Positions 9,035 to 17,525 of a stretch of 64,000 bases of DNA are shown here, in pieces. Source of the stretch: Nocardia arthritidis (GTDB lineage: Bacteria; Actinomycetota; Actinomycetes; Mycobacteriales; Mycobacteriaceae); NCBI RefSeq assembly GCF_011801145.1, contig NZ_CP046172.1:4464001-4528000 (forward strand), read 5' to 3'. Under the pieces are notes generated by a model. The model had not been told where the DNA came from. It searched no databases and saw only the letters and a program-made list of their open reading frames with translations. Made by a program: the position numbers and the translations under genes. Each line of letters opens with the position of its first letter. Position 1 is the first letter of the stretch.

Positions 9035-9970
9035 ATGACCGAAATCTCTGCCGCAGACCGGACTTCCGATCGTCGAGCCGGTGGTCGGGGGCGTTCGATC
9101 AATTTGTGGTTGTTCGGGGTGGCTGTTGCGGCGGGACTGCTGCAGTTGATCGTGCTACCGGTGTTCCTGTTGCCGCGCAGTGCGGCGTGGGGCTGGATAT
9201 TGGTGCCGTTGGTGCTGCTGACGACGCCGTTCTGGTCGCTGATTCACGAGGCTATCCACGGCATGTTGGTCTCCCGGCGCGAGGTGAACGATCGCTGTGG
9301 GCGGGTGCTGGGTGTTTTGTACGGGTCGCCGTTCGCGCTGTTGAAGGCCGGACATCTGTTGCATCACCGGTTCAGTCGGGTGCGTGATCGCGGCGAAATC
9401 TACGATCCGGCGACATCGAGTTGGGGGAGAGCGGCATTCGGATACTACTTGCGGCTGCTCGGCGGGCTGTATCTGCTCGAGGTTGTCGCGGTATTGCTCG
9501 CGCCGCTGCCCGCGCCCGTATTGCGCCGGCTCGCCGAGCGGCTGGACGCACCGGATTCCGTTGCGGGGCCGCTGTTCGAACGTCTCGCGCAGCCGCGGGC
9601 GCTCGGGCGGTTCCGCACCGACGCCGTCGCGATTGTGGCGCTGTATGCGGTCGCGTTCGCCTGCTACGGCGGGCGCGGTTGGATGTTGCTCGCGGCGATC
9701 GGCGGCCGGGCGCTGATAATTTCCTTGTCCGACAACGCCTATCACTACGGCACCGAACTCGACCGGCCGCTGGAGGCGATGAATCTGCGGCTGCCCCGCG
9801 TGCTGGAACGCTTCGCGCTCAGCTTCAACCTGCACGGTGTGCACCACCGGCATCCGGGTCTGCGCTGGTATGAGCTGCGCGCCGCGTTCCGCCGGGAGGG
9901 CGGCCGCTATCACCTCGGCTGGTTCACCGCCGCGGCCCGGCAGCTGCGTGGCCCGATCGCGCTGCGCTGA
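9035..9970 (+). CDS. Fatty-acid-desaturase-like membrane di-iron protein
   Basis: 311-residue membrane protein of the desaturase/hydroxylase superfamily. The three His boxes are HEAIHG, HLLHHRFSR and HGVHHRHP, which would bind a di-iron centre; DNAYHYGTEL adds another His. Hydrophobic stretches LWLFGVAVAAGLLQLIVLPV and LVPLVLLTTPF, and later ones, span the membrane. The ATG at 9035 (MTEISAADRTSD) was chosen over a frame beginning at 8969 whose first 22 residues look non-coding. Predicted role: oxygen-dependent desaturation or hydroxylation of a lipid or carotenoid; the substrate is not evident. Confidence 0.75.
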   Translation: MTEISAADRTSDRRAGGRGRSINLWLFGVAVAAGLLQLIVLPVFLLPRSAAWGWILVPLVLLTTPFWSLIHEAIHGMLVSRREVNDRCGRVLGVLYGSPFALLKAGHLLHHRFSRVRDRGEIYDPATSSWGRAAFGYYLRLLGGLYLLEVVAVLLAPLPAPVLRRLAERLDAPDSVAGPLFERLAQPRALGRFRTDAVAIVALYAVAFACYGGRGWMLLAAIGGRALIISLSDNAYHYGTELDRPLEAMNLRLPRVLERFALSFNLHGVHHRHPGLRWYELRAAFRREGGRYHLGWFTAAARQLRGPIALR

Positions 9971-9994
9971 TCGCGAAACACGGTAGATGCCAGT

Positions 9995-10837
9995 ATGTTT
10001 CGTCGCATGTCCAGATCGAGATACTTGGCCGCGATCCTGGTTGTCATGGCCGTCACCTTCGGCGAGTCCGCCGCACCCACCGCGTCGGCGGCCGCCTCGA
10101 CCGAGGTCGAGGTGAAATTGAATCTTGTTGCGGCGGCGCTCGATTCGTCGGGCGCGCCGAATGCCGACGTGCGCTCGGCATTCGGCCTCGGCGCCGATTC
10201 GCGTGAGCTGTCCTACGAATTCTTCGACACCGATCCGCTGGAGTTGAAGGGCGCGGGCTGGAGTGTGCGGTTGCGGCACAAGGCGGGCGGCAAGCTGGAT
10301 CTCAACTACAAGAAGCGGTTTCCGATCGATGGCGGCGCGGTCGATGCCGCACTCGCCGCCGCCCGGCAACAGGGTTTCGGCTCACCATTCGAGGCCCAGG
10401 TGGACTGGACCTACGACCGGCTGACGCTGAGCATGGCCACCAACGCCACCGAATCCGCGAAACACTATGCGGGGACCACGCTTCCGGACGAACCGGAGGC
10501 GCGCACCATGCTGGTGGGCGATATGCCCGGCAAATTGGCCGACTGGACCGCACCGGACTGGGGCCGGAACAAACTCCGCGCCGCGCGCGGGCACGGCCCG
10601 GTCACCGCGAAGGAATGGAAGGGCAACTGGCAGGGCGTCGAACTCGGTATCGAGGTGGTTCCGGTGCGCGACAGCTCCGGCGCGGGCACCGAGACCGTCA
10701 TCGAGCTGTCGTTCAAGACCGATGGCATCGACTCGGCGAAAAGACTTCGCAATCAAGCGATTTCGACCCTCCAGGCGAAAGGGCTGCTCGCGCCGGTGGA
10801 CATCTTGAAGACGGACCTGATCCTCAGCCGCTACTGA
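9995..10837 (+). CDS. Exported CYTH-like (triphosphate-tunnel) protein
   Basis: 280 residues with a signal peptide (SRYLAAILVVMAVTFGESAA). The mature part starts with EVEVKL, the ExExK signature of CYTH/triphosphate-tunnel enzymes (E37, E39, K41). Further strands fit the fold: YEFFDTDPLEL, WSVRLRHK, LDLNYKKRF and a late VIELSFKTDG. Known CYTH enzymes (adenylate cyclase, thiamine triphosphatase, inorganic triphosphatase) are mostly cytosolic, so an exported version is unusual. The ATG at 9995 is used; one four codons later is also possible. It follows the desaturase-like gene by 24 bp and may be co-transcribed. Enzyme activity is inferred only from the motifs. Confidence 0.65.
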   Translation: MFRRMSRSRYLAAILVVMAVTFGESAAPTASAAASTEVEVKLNLVAAALDSSGAPNADVRSAFGLGADSRELSYEFFDTDPLELKGAGWSVRLRHKAGGKLDLNYKKRFPIDGGAVDAALAAARQQGFGSPFEAQVDWTYDRLTLSMATNATESAKHYAGTTLPDEPEARTMLVGDMPGKLADWTAPDWGRNKLRAARGHGPVTAKEWKGNWQGVELGIEVVPVRDSSGAGTETVIELSFKTDGIDSAKRLRNQAISTLQAKGLLAPVDILKTDLILSRY

Positions 10838-11086
10838 TCCGGCATCGGCGGTGAATGATGGTGCGCCGTTTGCCGATTCAGGCGGGCGCGGCCGTCGTTG
10901 CGTATGGTGTTGTGGCGGGGATGCCGGGGCCGGTCCGTCCCGGATCGTGCTTTCCGGTCGCCGACCGAACAGAGGGGTGGTCTGGATGGTTGCTCGGAAT
11001 GCGGATCCTGCCGTCGGGATGGTCCGGAACTCGTTCGTGCGCGGGGAGGTGCTGCCCGCCGGTGACCGATCGGCCGGGAGCTAGCG

Positions 11087-12361
11087 GTGCGGCCGGACCC
11101 GACCGCCGACGCGCTCGCGCGGGAGTGGCAGGCGGCGCTCACCGGAACCAGCTTCGTGCCGCTGCGTCCGGACGAGTTACATGCGCTGCTGGCGGGTTTC
11201 GTCGCCGAGCTGAGCGCCGCACTGGCCGCCGAGCCGTTCGATCCATCGGTGGCCGCGCGGGTCGGCGCCGGATTGGTGTCGGCCCATCTCACGAATCCCG
11301 ATGTGCTGTCGCGCACCACGCCGACGCTGCTGGCGCTGACCTCCGACTCCCGGCGGCTGATCGCGCTGCTCGGCGAGTTGTCCGCCGGTTACACCGCCGC
11401 GCTGCTCGCCCAGCGCGAAGCCAGCAAAGAGGCGCTGCAGCTGGCGGTGATCGCCGCGCAGCGCGCCGCCGAGAGCCGGTTCCGCGCGGTCTTCGACAAC
11501 GCCGGGGTCGCCATCACGGTCGTCGACACGGCGGGCCTGATCGTCGACGCGAACCCGACGCTGGCGCGGATGCTCGATCGGCCGATCGACGCGCTGTACG
11601 GCCTGGACCTGCTCGACTTCGCGCATCCGGAGGAGCGCGTCGAGATCCCGGCCCGGGTGCGGAAGGAGATCGCCGCGGGCACGGTCCGGCTGGAGACCCG
11701 CTATCGCCGCGGCGACGGCGATTACGGCTTCGCGAGCTGGACGGTCTCGCCGGTCCCGAATACGGTCGCCGCGGGCACGCATCTGCTGGTGGTCGGGGAG
11801 GACACCACCGAGCGCCGGGTCTTGCAGGCCAAACTGGACTGGCAGGCCCGCCACGATCCGCTCACCGGTCTGGCCAATCGGGCCGAACTCATCGAGCGGC
11901 TGGAGACGATGCTGGAGTCCGGCGATGCGCGATCGCGACTATCCCATGTGCTGTTCGTCGACCTGGACCGCTTCAAACAGATCAACGACAGCCTCGGTCA
12001 CGCCGCCGGTGACGCGGTGCTGCAGGTGATCGCGCAGCGGTTGCGGCGGGTGCTGCCGCCCGGCGACGCCATCGCCCGGCTCGGCGGCGACGAATTCGCC
12101 GTCCTGCTCGGTCCCGGCGCACCGCGACCGGATCTCGGGCAGTTGCTGGGCAGGCTGGAGGATGCCGTCGCCGAACCGGTCGTGCTGGACGGCGGCCACC
12201 GGGTGGCGGTGAGCGCGAGCATCGGTGTCACGGCGGTGCGCCCGTTCGAGCGCCGCGGCCCCGAGCAGTTGCTGCACGACGCCGATCTCGCGATGTACCG
12301 GACCAAGACCCGCCGTGCCCGCGGGCGGCCGCGGACTTACGCCGAACGCCCACGTTCGTGA
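11087..12361 (+). CDS. PAS-GGDEF diguanylate cyclase
   Basis: 424 residues. The N-terminal 130 residues are helical and unassigned. A PAS domain follows (FRAVFDNAGVAITVVDTAG to LLVVGEDTTERR), then a GGDEF domain with DPLTGLANR, LFVDLDRFKQINDSLGH and an intact active-site loop RLGGDEFAVLL (around residues 331-338), so it should make c-di-GMP. No EAL domain is present. The GTG at 11087 has GGGAG just upstream. No transmembrane segment: a soluble sensor. The stop lies directly against the convergent methyltransferase stop. Confidence 0.88.
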   Translation: MRPDPTADALAREWQAALTGTSFVPLRPDELHALLAGFVAELSAALAAEPFDPSVAARVGAGLVSAHLTNPDVLSRTTPTLLALTSDSRRLIALLGELSAGYTAALLAQREASKEALQLAVIAAQRAAESRFRAVFDNAGVAITVVDTAGLIVDANPTLARMLDRPIDALYGLDLLDFAHPEERVEIPARVRKEIAAGTVRLETRYRRGDGDYGFASWTVSPVPNTVAAGTHLLVVGEDTTERRVLQAKLDWQARHDPLTGLANRAELIERLETMLESGDARSRLSHVLFVDLDRFKQINDSLGHAAGDAVLQVIAQRLRRVLPPGDAIARLGGDEFAVLLGPGAPRPDLGQLLGRLEDAVAEPVVLDGGHRVAVSASIGVTAVRPFERRGPEQLLHDADLAMYRTKTRRARGRPRTYAERPRS

Positions 12362-13168
12362 TCAGGACCGCTTGATGCCAACGGCGCCAACATAATTCGT
12401 GCGACGAGCCGCTTCGAAGTCGACCTCGGCGGCGGGACGCCACGCGTCCAGCGGCACGACTCCGGGCTCCAGCAGTGTGTAGCCGTGCATCAGCTCGGTG
12501 ACGTCGCCGACGGTCTTGAATCCCGCACCCGGCGTATTGGTGCGCCGCATCACCGACAACACCCGCTCCTGTTGTTCGGCGGTGAGCGTGAAGGCGACCG
12601 CATGCGAAATCCCCAGTGCGCTACCGGTACTGCACGCGTCACGGTAGGCGGCCACCAGCTCGGCGGGTTCGATGTCCTCCAGCAGGTCGAGCACCGCCAT
12701 CGCGAGAATCGCGACCGGACGGGCGAAGTCGATGCCGGCGGCGCTCGCCGCGTTCAGCACACCGTCCACATCGCGCAGATCCGCCCGGATCATCGACGCC
12801 TGCGGCTCATCGGCCAGCACGATGCGCGCGTATTCGACGGCCACCAACTCCCGCTCCACATACACCACCCGGGCATTCGGGTTGTGCCGCAACGCGATCT
12901 CGTGCGGGTTGCCGACCGTCGGTGCGCCGGAACCGAGGTCGAGGAATTGATCGATACCCAGTTCGCACAGCGCGGTGACGGCCCGGCCGACGAAGGCCCG
13001 GTTCGCCTGCGCCCACATCCGGCTGCCCGGCATATCGGCGGGTATCGCCTCGGCGGCCTGCCGATCGATCTCGAAATTGGCTCCGCCGCCGAGCACATAG
13101 TCGTACATCCGCGCGATATTCGGCGTATCGAGATCCACCGTATCGTCGAGCTCGTACCGCTGACCCAT
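12362..13168 (-). CDS. SAM-dependent methyltransferase (DUF574 family)
   Basis: 268 residues of the actinobacterial S-adenosyl methyltransferase family formerly DUF574. Seen: TPNIARMYDYVLGGGANFEIDR sections near the N-terminus, a SAM-binding loop FLDLGSGAPTVGN, ARVVYVERELVAV after strand 2, and ILAMAVLDLLED. The ATG at 13168 has GAGGAGG upstream; an upstream extension in the same frame has no family match. These paralogues are numerous in Nocardia and Streptomyces and their substrates are mostly unknown. Convergent with the GGDEF gene with no gap. Confidence 0.85.
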   Translation of the reverse strand: MGQRYELDDTVDLDTPNIARMYDYVLGGGANFEIDRQAAEAIPADMPGSRMWAQANRAFVGRAVTALCELGIDQFLDLGSGAPTVGNPHEIALRHNPNARVVYVERELVAVEYARIVLADEPQASMIRADLRDVDGVLNAASAAGIDFARPVAILAMAVLDLLEDIEPAELVAAYRDACSTGSALGISHAVAFTLTAEQQERVLSVMRRTNTPGAGFKTVGDVTELMHGYTLLEPGVVPLDAWRPAAEVDFEAARRTNYVGAVGIKRS

Positions 13169-13244
13169 CCTGCGCCTCCTCGAAATATCTTGTCGCATAA
13201 GCAGACTGAAGGAGGGCGCGCTCGGCCGCAACCGAGTGGGATGT

Positions 13245-14090
13245 TCAGCTGCCCGCCGAACCGCTCGCGGGCCCGCCGAGCACGGCGTTGAGCAGCTGCC
13301 CGAGACGCTCACCGGCCAAGCGCAATTGAGCCTCGGCCACCGGCAGGAACTGCCGGGTGTACTCGTCCCCGATGGTGGAATCGGCCGGATACACACCGGG
13401 ACTCGTCGCGATCCGGCAACTGTCCTGCGCCCAGCGCGCGGGATCGGTGTCCGGCCGCGGCGCGGGCAGGTCGGGGGCGGGCAGCGCCAGCAGGCGCCGC
13501 ACCTCCTCGTCGTCGGTGGACCGGCGGGTGTCGAGCATGCGGCTGTCCCACACCGAATGCAGGTTGGTGTCGCGGCCGAGATAGTTGACGGTGAACTCGT
13601 TTCCGCCGCGATCGCCCGCGTATCCGGCGTGCATCGGCTGATGGATATCGCCGACGAAGTGGACGACGAATTTCAGCGCCTGGCCGCGGTCGGCGTCCGG
13701 GCGGGCACGGTCGGCCAGGATCGCGGTCTGGGTGCGCAGGGCCTCGATGATGTTCTGGCCGTCGTTGCCGTTCACCGCCGGATCGTATACACAGCCGTTT
13801 TCCGCGATATTGACGTAATGCCAAGGCGCCGAGTGCTTTCCGAGTTCCGGATCGTTGGCGCGCAGCTGGTCGGCCCAGTTGGCGACGCCGGCGAGCGTCG
13901 GATCCGGCTCGCCCGCGAGCAGCCGATCGACCTCGGCGCGGGCCGCCGCGGTCAATCGCGTATCCGCGATGGCGGCGGAGGTGTTATGGCCTTGTCTGCC
14001 CCAGGCATTCGCCGCCGGCGGGGCCACCGACATGGTCGCGGCGAGTGCGCACGCACCGATCACGGCCGCCTTGAATCGCATCGAGAACAA
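13245..14090 (-). CDS. Secreted S1/P1-type nuclease
   Basis: 281 residues with a signal peptide ending ...PPAANA, so that the mature protein begins WGRQGH. In this zinc-dependent nuclease/phospholipase C-like family the N-terminal Trp backbone itself binds zinc, so the cleavage position fits. Other ligand motifs: HYVNI, FVVHFVGDIHQPMHAG, GGNEF and NLHSVWD. It should degrade RNA or single-stranded DNA outside the cell, perhaps for phosphate or nucleoside scavenging. The ATG at 14090 or the one three codons later (MRFKAAVIG) could be the start. Confidence 0.88.
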   Translation of the reverse strand: MFSMRFKAAVIGACALAATMSVAPPAANAWGRQGHNTSAAIADTRLTAAARAEVDRLLAGEPDPTLAGVANWADQLRANDPELGKHSAPWHYVNIAENGCVYDPAVNGNDGQNIIEALRTQTAILADRARPDADRGQALKFVVHFVGDIHQPMHAGYAGDRGGNEFTVNYLGRDTNLHSVWDSRMLDTRRSTDDEEVRRLLALPAPDLPAPRPDTDPARWAQDSCRIATSPGVYPADSTIGDEYTRQFLPVAEAQLRLAGERLGQLLNAVLGGPASGSAGS

Positions 14091-14309
14091 CCTCTCCGTT
14101 CGCGCGGCGGTCCGTATCCTGTTGCCGCGCTGCGAACCTACCCGGAGATAGTTTCCGAATGGAAGGATATGCGGGTCGAATTCACGACGTTGTCACCTGG
14201 GCGACCATCACGGTCGCTACCGTCGGCTCGCACGGCTTGACACGCGAGCGCCGTTGCCCCCGAGAGCGACGGCGGGAAAGTGTCGGCGCGAGTGCGTAGA
14301 GTCGGGTGC

Positions 14310-14852
14310 ATGCCCGAAGTTGCGCATCCACCATCAGAGGTGCGTGTCGGAGCGGCCGCAACTCCCGGCCCGGCCGTCGCAACCGCCGGGGGGTCGGACC
14401 ACGACCTGCTCTCGCTCACCTCGCAGCTGTGTTTCGCCCTGTATTCGACGTCGCGCTCGATGACGGCGGCCTACCGGCCGTTCCTCGACGCGATGGAGAT
14501 CACCTACCCGCAGTACCTCGCGCTACTAGCGCTATGGGAGCACCCGGGTATGACGATGAAGGAACTCGGCGAACAGCTCCGGCTCGATTACGGTACCGTC
14601 TCGCCGCTGATCCAGCGCCTGCAGGCGCACGGGCTGGTGGAGAGCGTGCGCAGCCCGCACGACCGCCGCGCGGTCGAATTGCGGGCCACCGACGCGGGTT
14701 TGGCGCTGCGTCAGCGGGCCAGACATATGATCGAGTCGGTGCTCGCCGCCGTCGACTACCCGATCGACACGCTGATCACGTTGCGGGACCAGATAAATGC
14801 GCTCGGCGAGCGGCTGGACAGCGTGGTGTCCGAACGAGTCGCGCAACCGTGA
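14310..14852 (+). CDS. OhrR-type MarR-family redox regulator
   Basis: 180 residues. The region LTSQLCFALYSTSRSM then ITYPQYLALLALWE closely follows OhrR, the organic-hydroperoxide sensor. Cys41 in QLCFALY is at the position of the peroxide-reactive Cys, and the Tyr pair in TYPQY would hydrogen-bond it. The winged helix is LRLDYGTVSPLIQRL with the DRRAVEL wing. A roughly 30-residue N-terminal extension is present. ATG 14310 is preferred to a frame from 14280. No ohr gene is adjacent, which is unusual because ohrR usually sits beside its target. Confidence 0.75.
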   Translation: MPEVAHPPSEVRVGAAATPGPAVATAGGSDHDLLSLTSQLCFALYSTSRSMTAAYRPFLDAMEITYPQYLALLALWEHPGMTMKELGEQLRLDYGTVSPLIQRLQAHGLVESVRSPHDRRAVELRATDAGLALRQRARHMIESVLAAVDYPIDTLITLRDQINALGERLDSVVSERVAQP

Positions 14853-14963
14853 CCCGCCGGGCTATCAACGTGTTGCCGAAATTGCATGAGTCGGTTGGGT
14901 CGTGGCGTGGTACTCCGTGGGGGAATAAGTCGACGCCGAAGTGACGGGAGGGTGCCGGTCCTG

Positions 14964-15392
14964 ATGATCGCGCCGGATCACGTCCGCTCGGTGCTGCCGT
15001 CGAAAGACGAGTTGCTGGCCGCATTGCGCGGCCACTATCTGCAGGGGCCGCTGTGCGTGCAGGCGTACGGGCTGTCCGAACTGCATCGGCTGCGGCGCGT
15101 CGAACCGACCCGCGCCGCCGAGATCGATTGCTTCCGTAGCGAACTCGTCGCCGAAATCGACGACTGGGTCGGCAGCCAGGTGGCGCCGGGAGCGCGCGGG
15201 TGGCCGGAATCGCTCGGCGCCATGTTCGACCGGATGGCCGCGGCCTCCGATCACGCCTTCAATCTGCTGATGACGATCGATCCGGGCAGTCCACGGATGC
15301 ACGCGGCGTGGACCCGGCTGGCCGAACTCGAAATCGCCTACGGCGAATTGGTGGCCGCGGTGCAGGACGGCCGCAGCCGCCTGCCGGGTTGA
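14964..15392 (+). CDS. DUF4254-family protein
   Basis: 142 residues resembling the DUF4254 family common in Nocardia: LPSKDELLAALRGHY, an AYGLSELHRLRR helix, ELVAEIDDWV, then SLGAMFDRMAAASDHAF and a WTRLAELEIAYGELV helix. No catalytic motif, signal peptide or membrane segment. ATG 14964 gives MIAPDHVRSVLPSK; GTG 14952 is also in frame. It ends one base before the convergent phosphoribosyltransferase stop. Function unknown. Confidence 0.6.
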   Translation: MIAPDHVRSVLPSKDELLAALRGHYLQGPLCVQAYGLSELHRLRRVEPTRAAEIDCFRSELVAEIDDWVGSQVAPGARGWPESLGAMFDRMAAASDHAFNLLMTIDPGSPRMHAAWTRLAELEIAYGELVAAVQDGRSRLPG

Positions 15393-15887
15393 CTACGCCT
15401 CCAGCACCTTCGGTGTGCGGTGCGCGACCGGCGGTTCGGTCGACCACGGGAAGTTGATCCAGCGATCGGTGTGCCGCCAGACGTATTCGCAGTCCACCTC
15501 CGAACGCGGCTTCTGATAGATCACCGCGCAGCGGACCTCGGCCACATGCTTCGAACAGAAGTCGCGCACCAGTTTCAGGGTGGCGCCGGTATCGGCGACA
15601 TCGTCGGCGACCAGTACGGTCGCGCCGGCCAGGTCGACGGCCTGCGGCACCGGCGGCAGCATCACCGGCATGTCGAGGCGCTGATCGATACCGGTATAGA
15701 ACTCGACGTTCATGACGTGCAGGTTCTTCACGTCCAGCGCGTAGCCGAGCGCGCCGGCCACGAAGAGTCCGCCGCGCGCGATCGATAGGATGAGGTCGGG
15801 TTCGAATCCGTCCTCGGCGATGGTCGTCGCCAGCTCCCGGCTCGCCTTGCCGAACAACTCCCAGGTCAGCACTTCCCGATCGGCCAC
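15393..15887 (-). CDS. Purine-type phosphoribosyltransferase
   Basis: 164-residue type I phosphoribosyltransferase resembling xanthine/hypoxanthine enzymes (Gpt/HPRT-like). The PRPP-binding motif is VLVADDVADTGATLKLV; an upstream LILSIARGGLFVAGAL loop binds pyrophosphate, and the C-terminal WINFPW is typical of Gpt-like proteins. The GTG at 15887 follows GGAGGG with good spacing and is preferred to an ATG 14 codons upstream. Likely role: purine base salvage to the nucleotide. Confidence 0.82.
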   Translation of the reverse strand: MADREVLTWELFGKASRELATTIAEDGFEPDLILSIARGGLFVAGALGYALDVKNLHVMNVEFYTGIDQRLDMPVMLPPVPQAVDLAGATVLVADDVADTGATLKLVRDFCSKHVAEVRCAVIYQKPRSEVDCEYVWRHTDRWINFPWSTEPPVAHRTPKVLEA

Positions 15888-16224
15888 CGGGCCCTCCACT
15901 TCTCTCGATACCGCTGCGCACCAGAGCATAGTTACGGGCCGGTTGCCTACTGGACGGTGGTCCCGGGGTGGTCCTGATCACGAATGTCGCGGGCGCGGTG
16001 GAGTTGCGTATTCGCGATCCTTTACATTTGCTTTGCCTTTTGGTTCGCGGTGTGCTCGTTTTGTCCGGATAAATCCTTCGGAAGTCGATGGCCGGGTGCG
16101 TGCAGGTGCTTTGTAATTCTGAATTCCGCCGGTGTGGTTCAACCAAGATTGAACTGTCTCCGGATTGGGTGGACAGAGAGTTGCCCTCTTTTAGCATCCG
16201 GTTTGCCGGACCTACACTCCGGCT
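15888..16224. other. 337-bp lower-GC intergenic region before the terpene locus
   Basis: Contains T-rich runs (around 16020-16070) that contrast with the flanking sequence. It presumably carries the P450/terpene-synthase promoter; TAGCAT at 16193-16198 is a possible -10 box, but no matching -35 is clear. No gene seen. Confidence 0.4.
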
Positions 16225-17523
16225 ATGTCAACTGTCGCATCCCTTCCCGTTGCGCCTGGGGCTCTGCCTTTGATAGGTCACGCGTTCGAGATGATGCGTG
16301 ATCCGCTGAAGTTCTTGGCCTCACTGCCGAGATATGGGGACCTGGTAGTCATCAGATTGGGTCCTGTTCCGGCCGTGGTCGTCTGCGATCCAGAATTGAC
16401 GACGAAAATATTCAGAAACGAGAAATATTTCGGCAAAGGGGGATTCGTCTACGAGAAGGTCCGGGAGTTGCTGACCGGAGAGTACGGGCTGGTCACCTGT
16501 CCCTACGAAAGTCACATGCGATTGCGTCGCATGATCTCGCCCGTCTTCGGCAGCAAGACGATCGGCTTGTACGAGAGCGCGATGCGGGAGGAGTGGGCAG
16601 CCACCTGCGACTCTTGGAGCAACGGTCAAGTGGTCGATCTACTGCACGAGGCCACGCGGACGAATGTCAGAATCGGCGAACGCTCGCTGTTCTCCGGCAG
16701 TCTCACTCCAGAGCAGTCCGCGCGGTGGAGCGAAGACCTGTCCACGCTCTTGGACGGGGCCTTCGCCCGGATGATCCTCCCCGATTTCGTTCGGTGGGTT
16801 CCCTATCCCGCAAATATCAGATTCAATCGGGCGCGAAAAAGGCTGGACGCTTCGTGCCGTGAGATCATCGCCAATCGAAGGAATTCGGGAAAGTCGTATC
16901 ATGACCTTCTTGCCGAGTTGATGACCGTTCGAGAGGGTGGTTCCTTAACCGATCAAGAGTTGAAAGATAACATCATGACGTTCTTTTTCGGCGCCACCGA
17001 TACCGCATCGTCGTCCATCGCCAACACCCTGTATCTCGTATCCGTCGACGCCGCGCTGGAGCGGGATGTGGTGTCGGAGATACGTTCGGTCGCCGATCCG
17101 CGGGAACGTAAGTTGGTCTCGCTGGCGTTGACCGAAACGCTCCGCATGTATCCGCCGGTCTATCTGCTCACGAGACAGGCCGAAGGCGATGACGTATATC
17201 TGATGAATTGCCATATACCCGCAGGCACCACGTTGGTCGTCAGTCCGTTCGTCCTGCATCATCGTGCCGACCTATTTCCCGAGCCCGAGGTGTACAACCC
17301 CGAGCGGTGGGTCGATTGGAAGGAGAAACGTCCGGGTTCCATGGTTCCGTTCGGTGCGGGCGCGCGTAAGTGTCCCGGCGACGACTACGGGATGCTGGAT
17401 TCGATCATCGCGGTGTCCACGATTCTGTCCCGATTCAGACTCCATCCCGTTTCGGCGTTCAAACAATCGCCACGAACCGTGCTCAACCCGGGAGATCTAC
17501 GGATGCGGGTCGAGGTGAGATAG
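16225..17523 (+). CDS. Cytochrome P450, terpene-tailoring type
   Basis: 432-residue P450. The I-helix reads FFFGATDTASSS, the K-helix is ETLRMYPP, the PERF-like region is YNPERWVDW, and the heme loop is FGAGARKCPGD with ligand Cys383. The overall style (N-terminal LPVAPGALPLIGHAFEMMRD) resembles bacterial class II-like P450s paired with terpene cyclases, such as pentalenene oxygenase. It is followed after 2 bases by the terpene synthase, whose ribosome-binding site lies in the P450 tail, so translation is coupled. It should oxidise the cyclase product. Codon use is less GC-rich than in neighbouring genes, hinting at transfer. Confidence 0.9.
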   Translation: MSTVASLPVAPGALPLIGHAFEMMRDPLKFLASLPRYGDLVVIRLGPVPAVVVCDPELTTKIFRNEKYFGKGGFVYEKVRELLTGEYGLVTCPYESHMRLRRMISPVFGSKTIGLYESAMREEWAATCDSWSNGQVVDLLHEATRTNVRIGERSLFSGSLTPEQSARWSEDLSTLLDGAFARMILPDFVRWVPYPANIRFNRARKRLDASCREIIANRRNSGKSYHDLLAELMTVREGGSLTDQELKDNIMTFFFGATDTASSSIANTLYLVSVDAALERDVVSEIRSVADPRERKLVSLALTETLRMYPPVYLLTRQAEGDDVYLMNCHIPAGTTLVVSPFVLHHRADLFPEPEVYNPERWVDWKEKRPGSMVPFGAGARKCPGDDYGMLDSIIAVSTILSRFRLHPVSAFKQSPRTVLNPGDLRMRVEVR

Positions 17524-17525
17524 CA

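Noticed and set aside
10986..11084. Possible 32-codon gene ending 2 bases before the GGDEF start
   Set aside because: Only a weak upstream purine run; no recognisable composition. Might still be a coupled leader, but unsupported.
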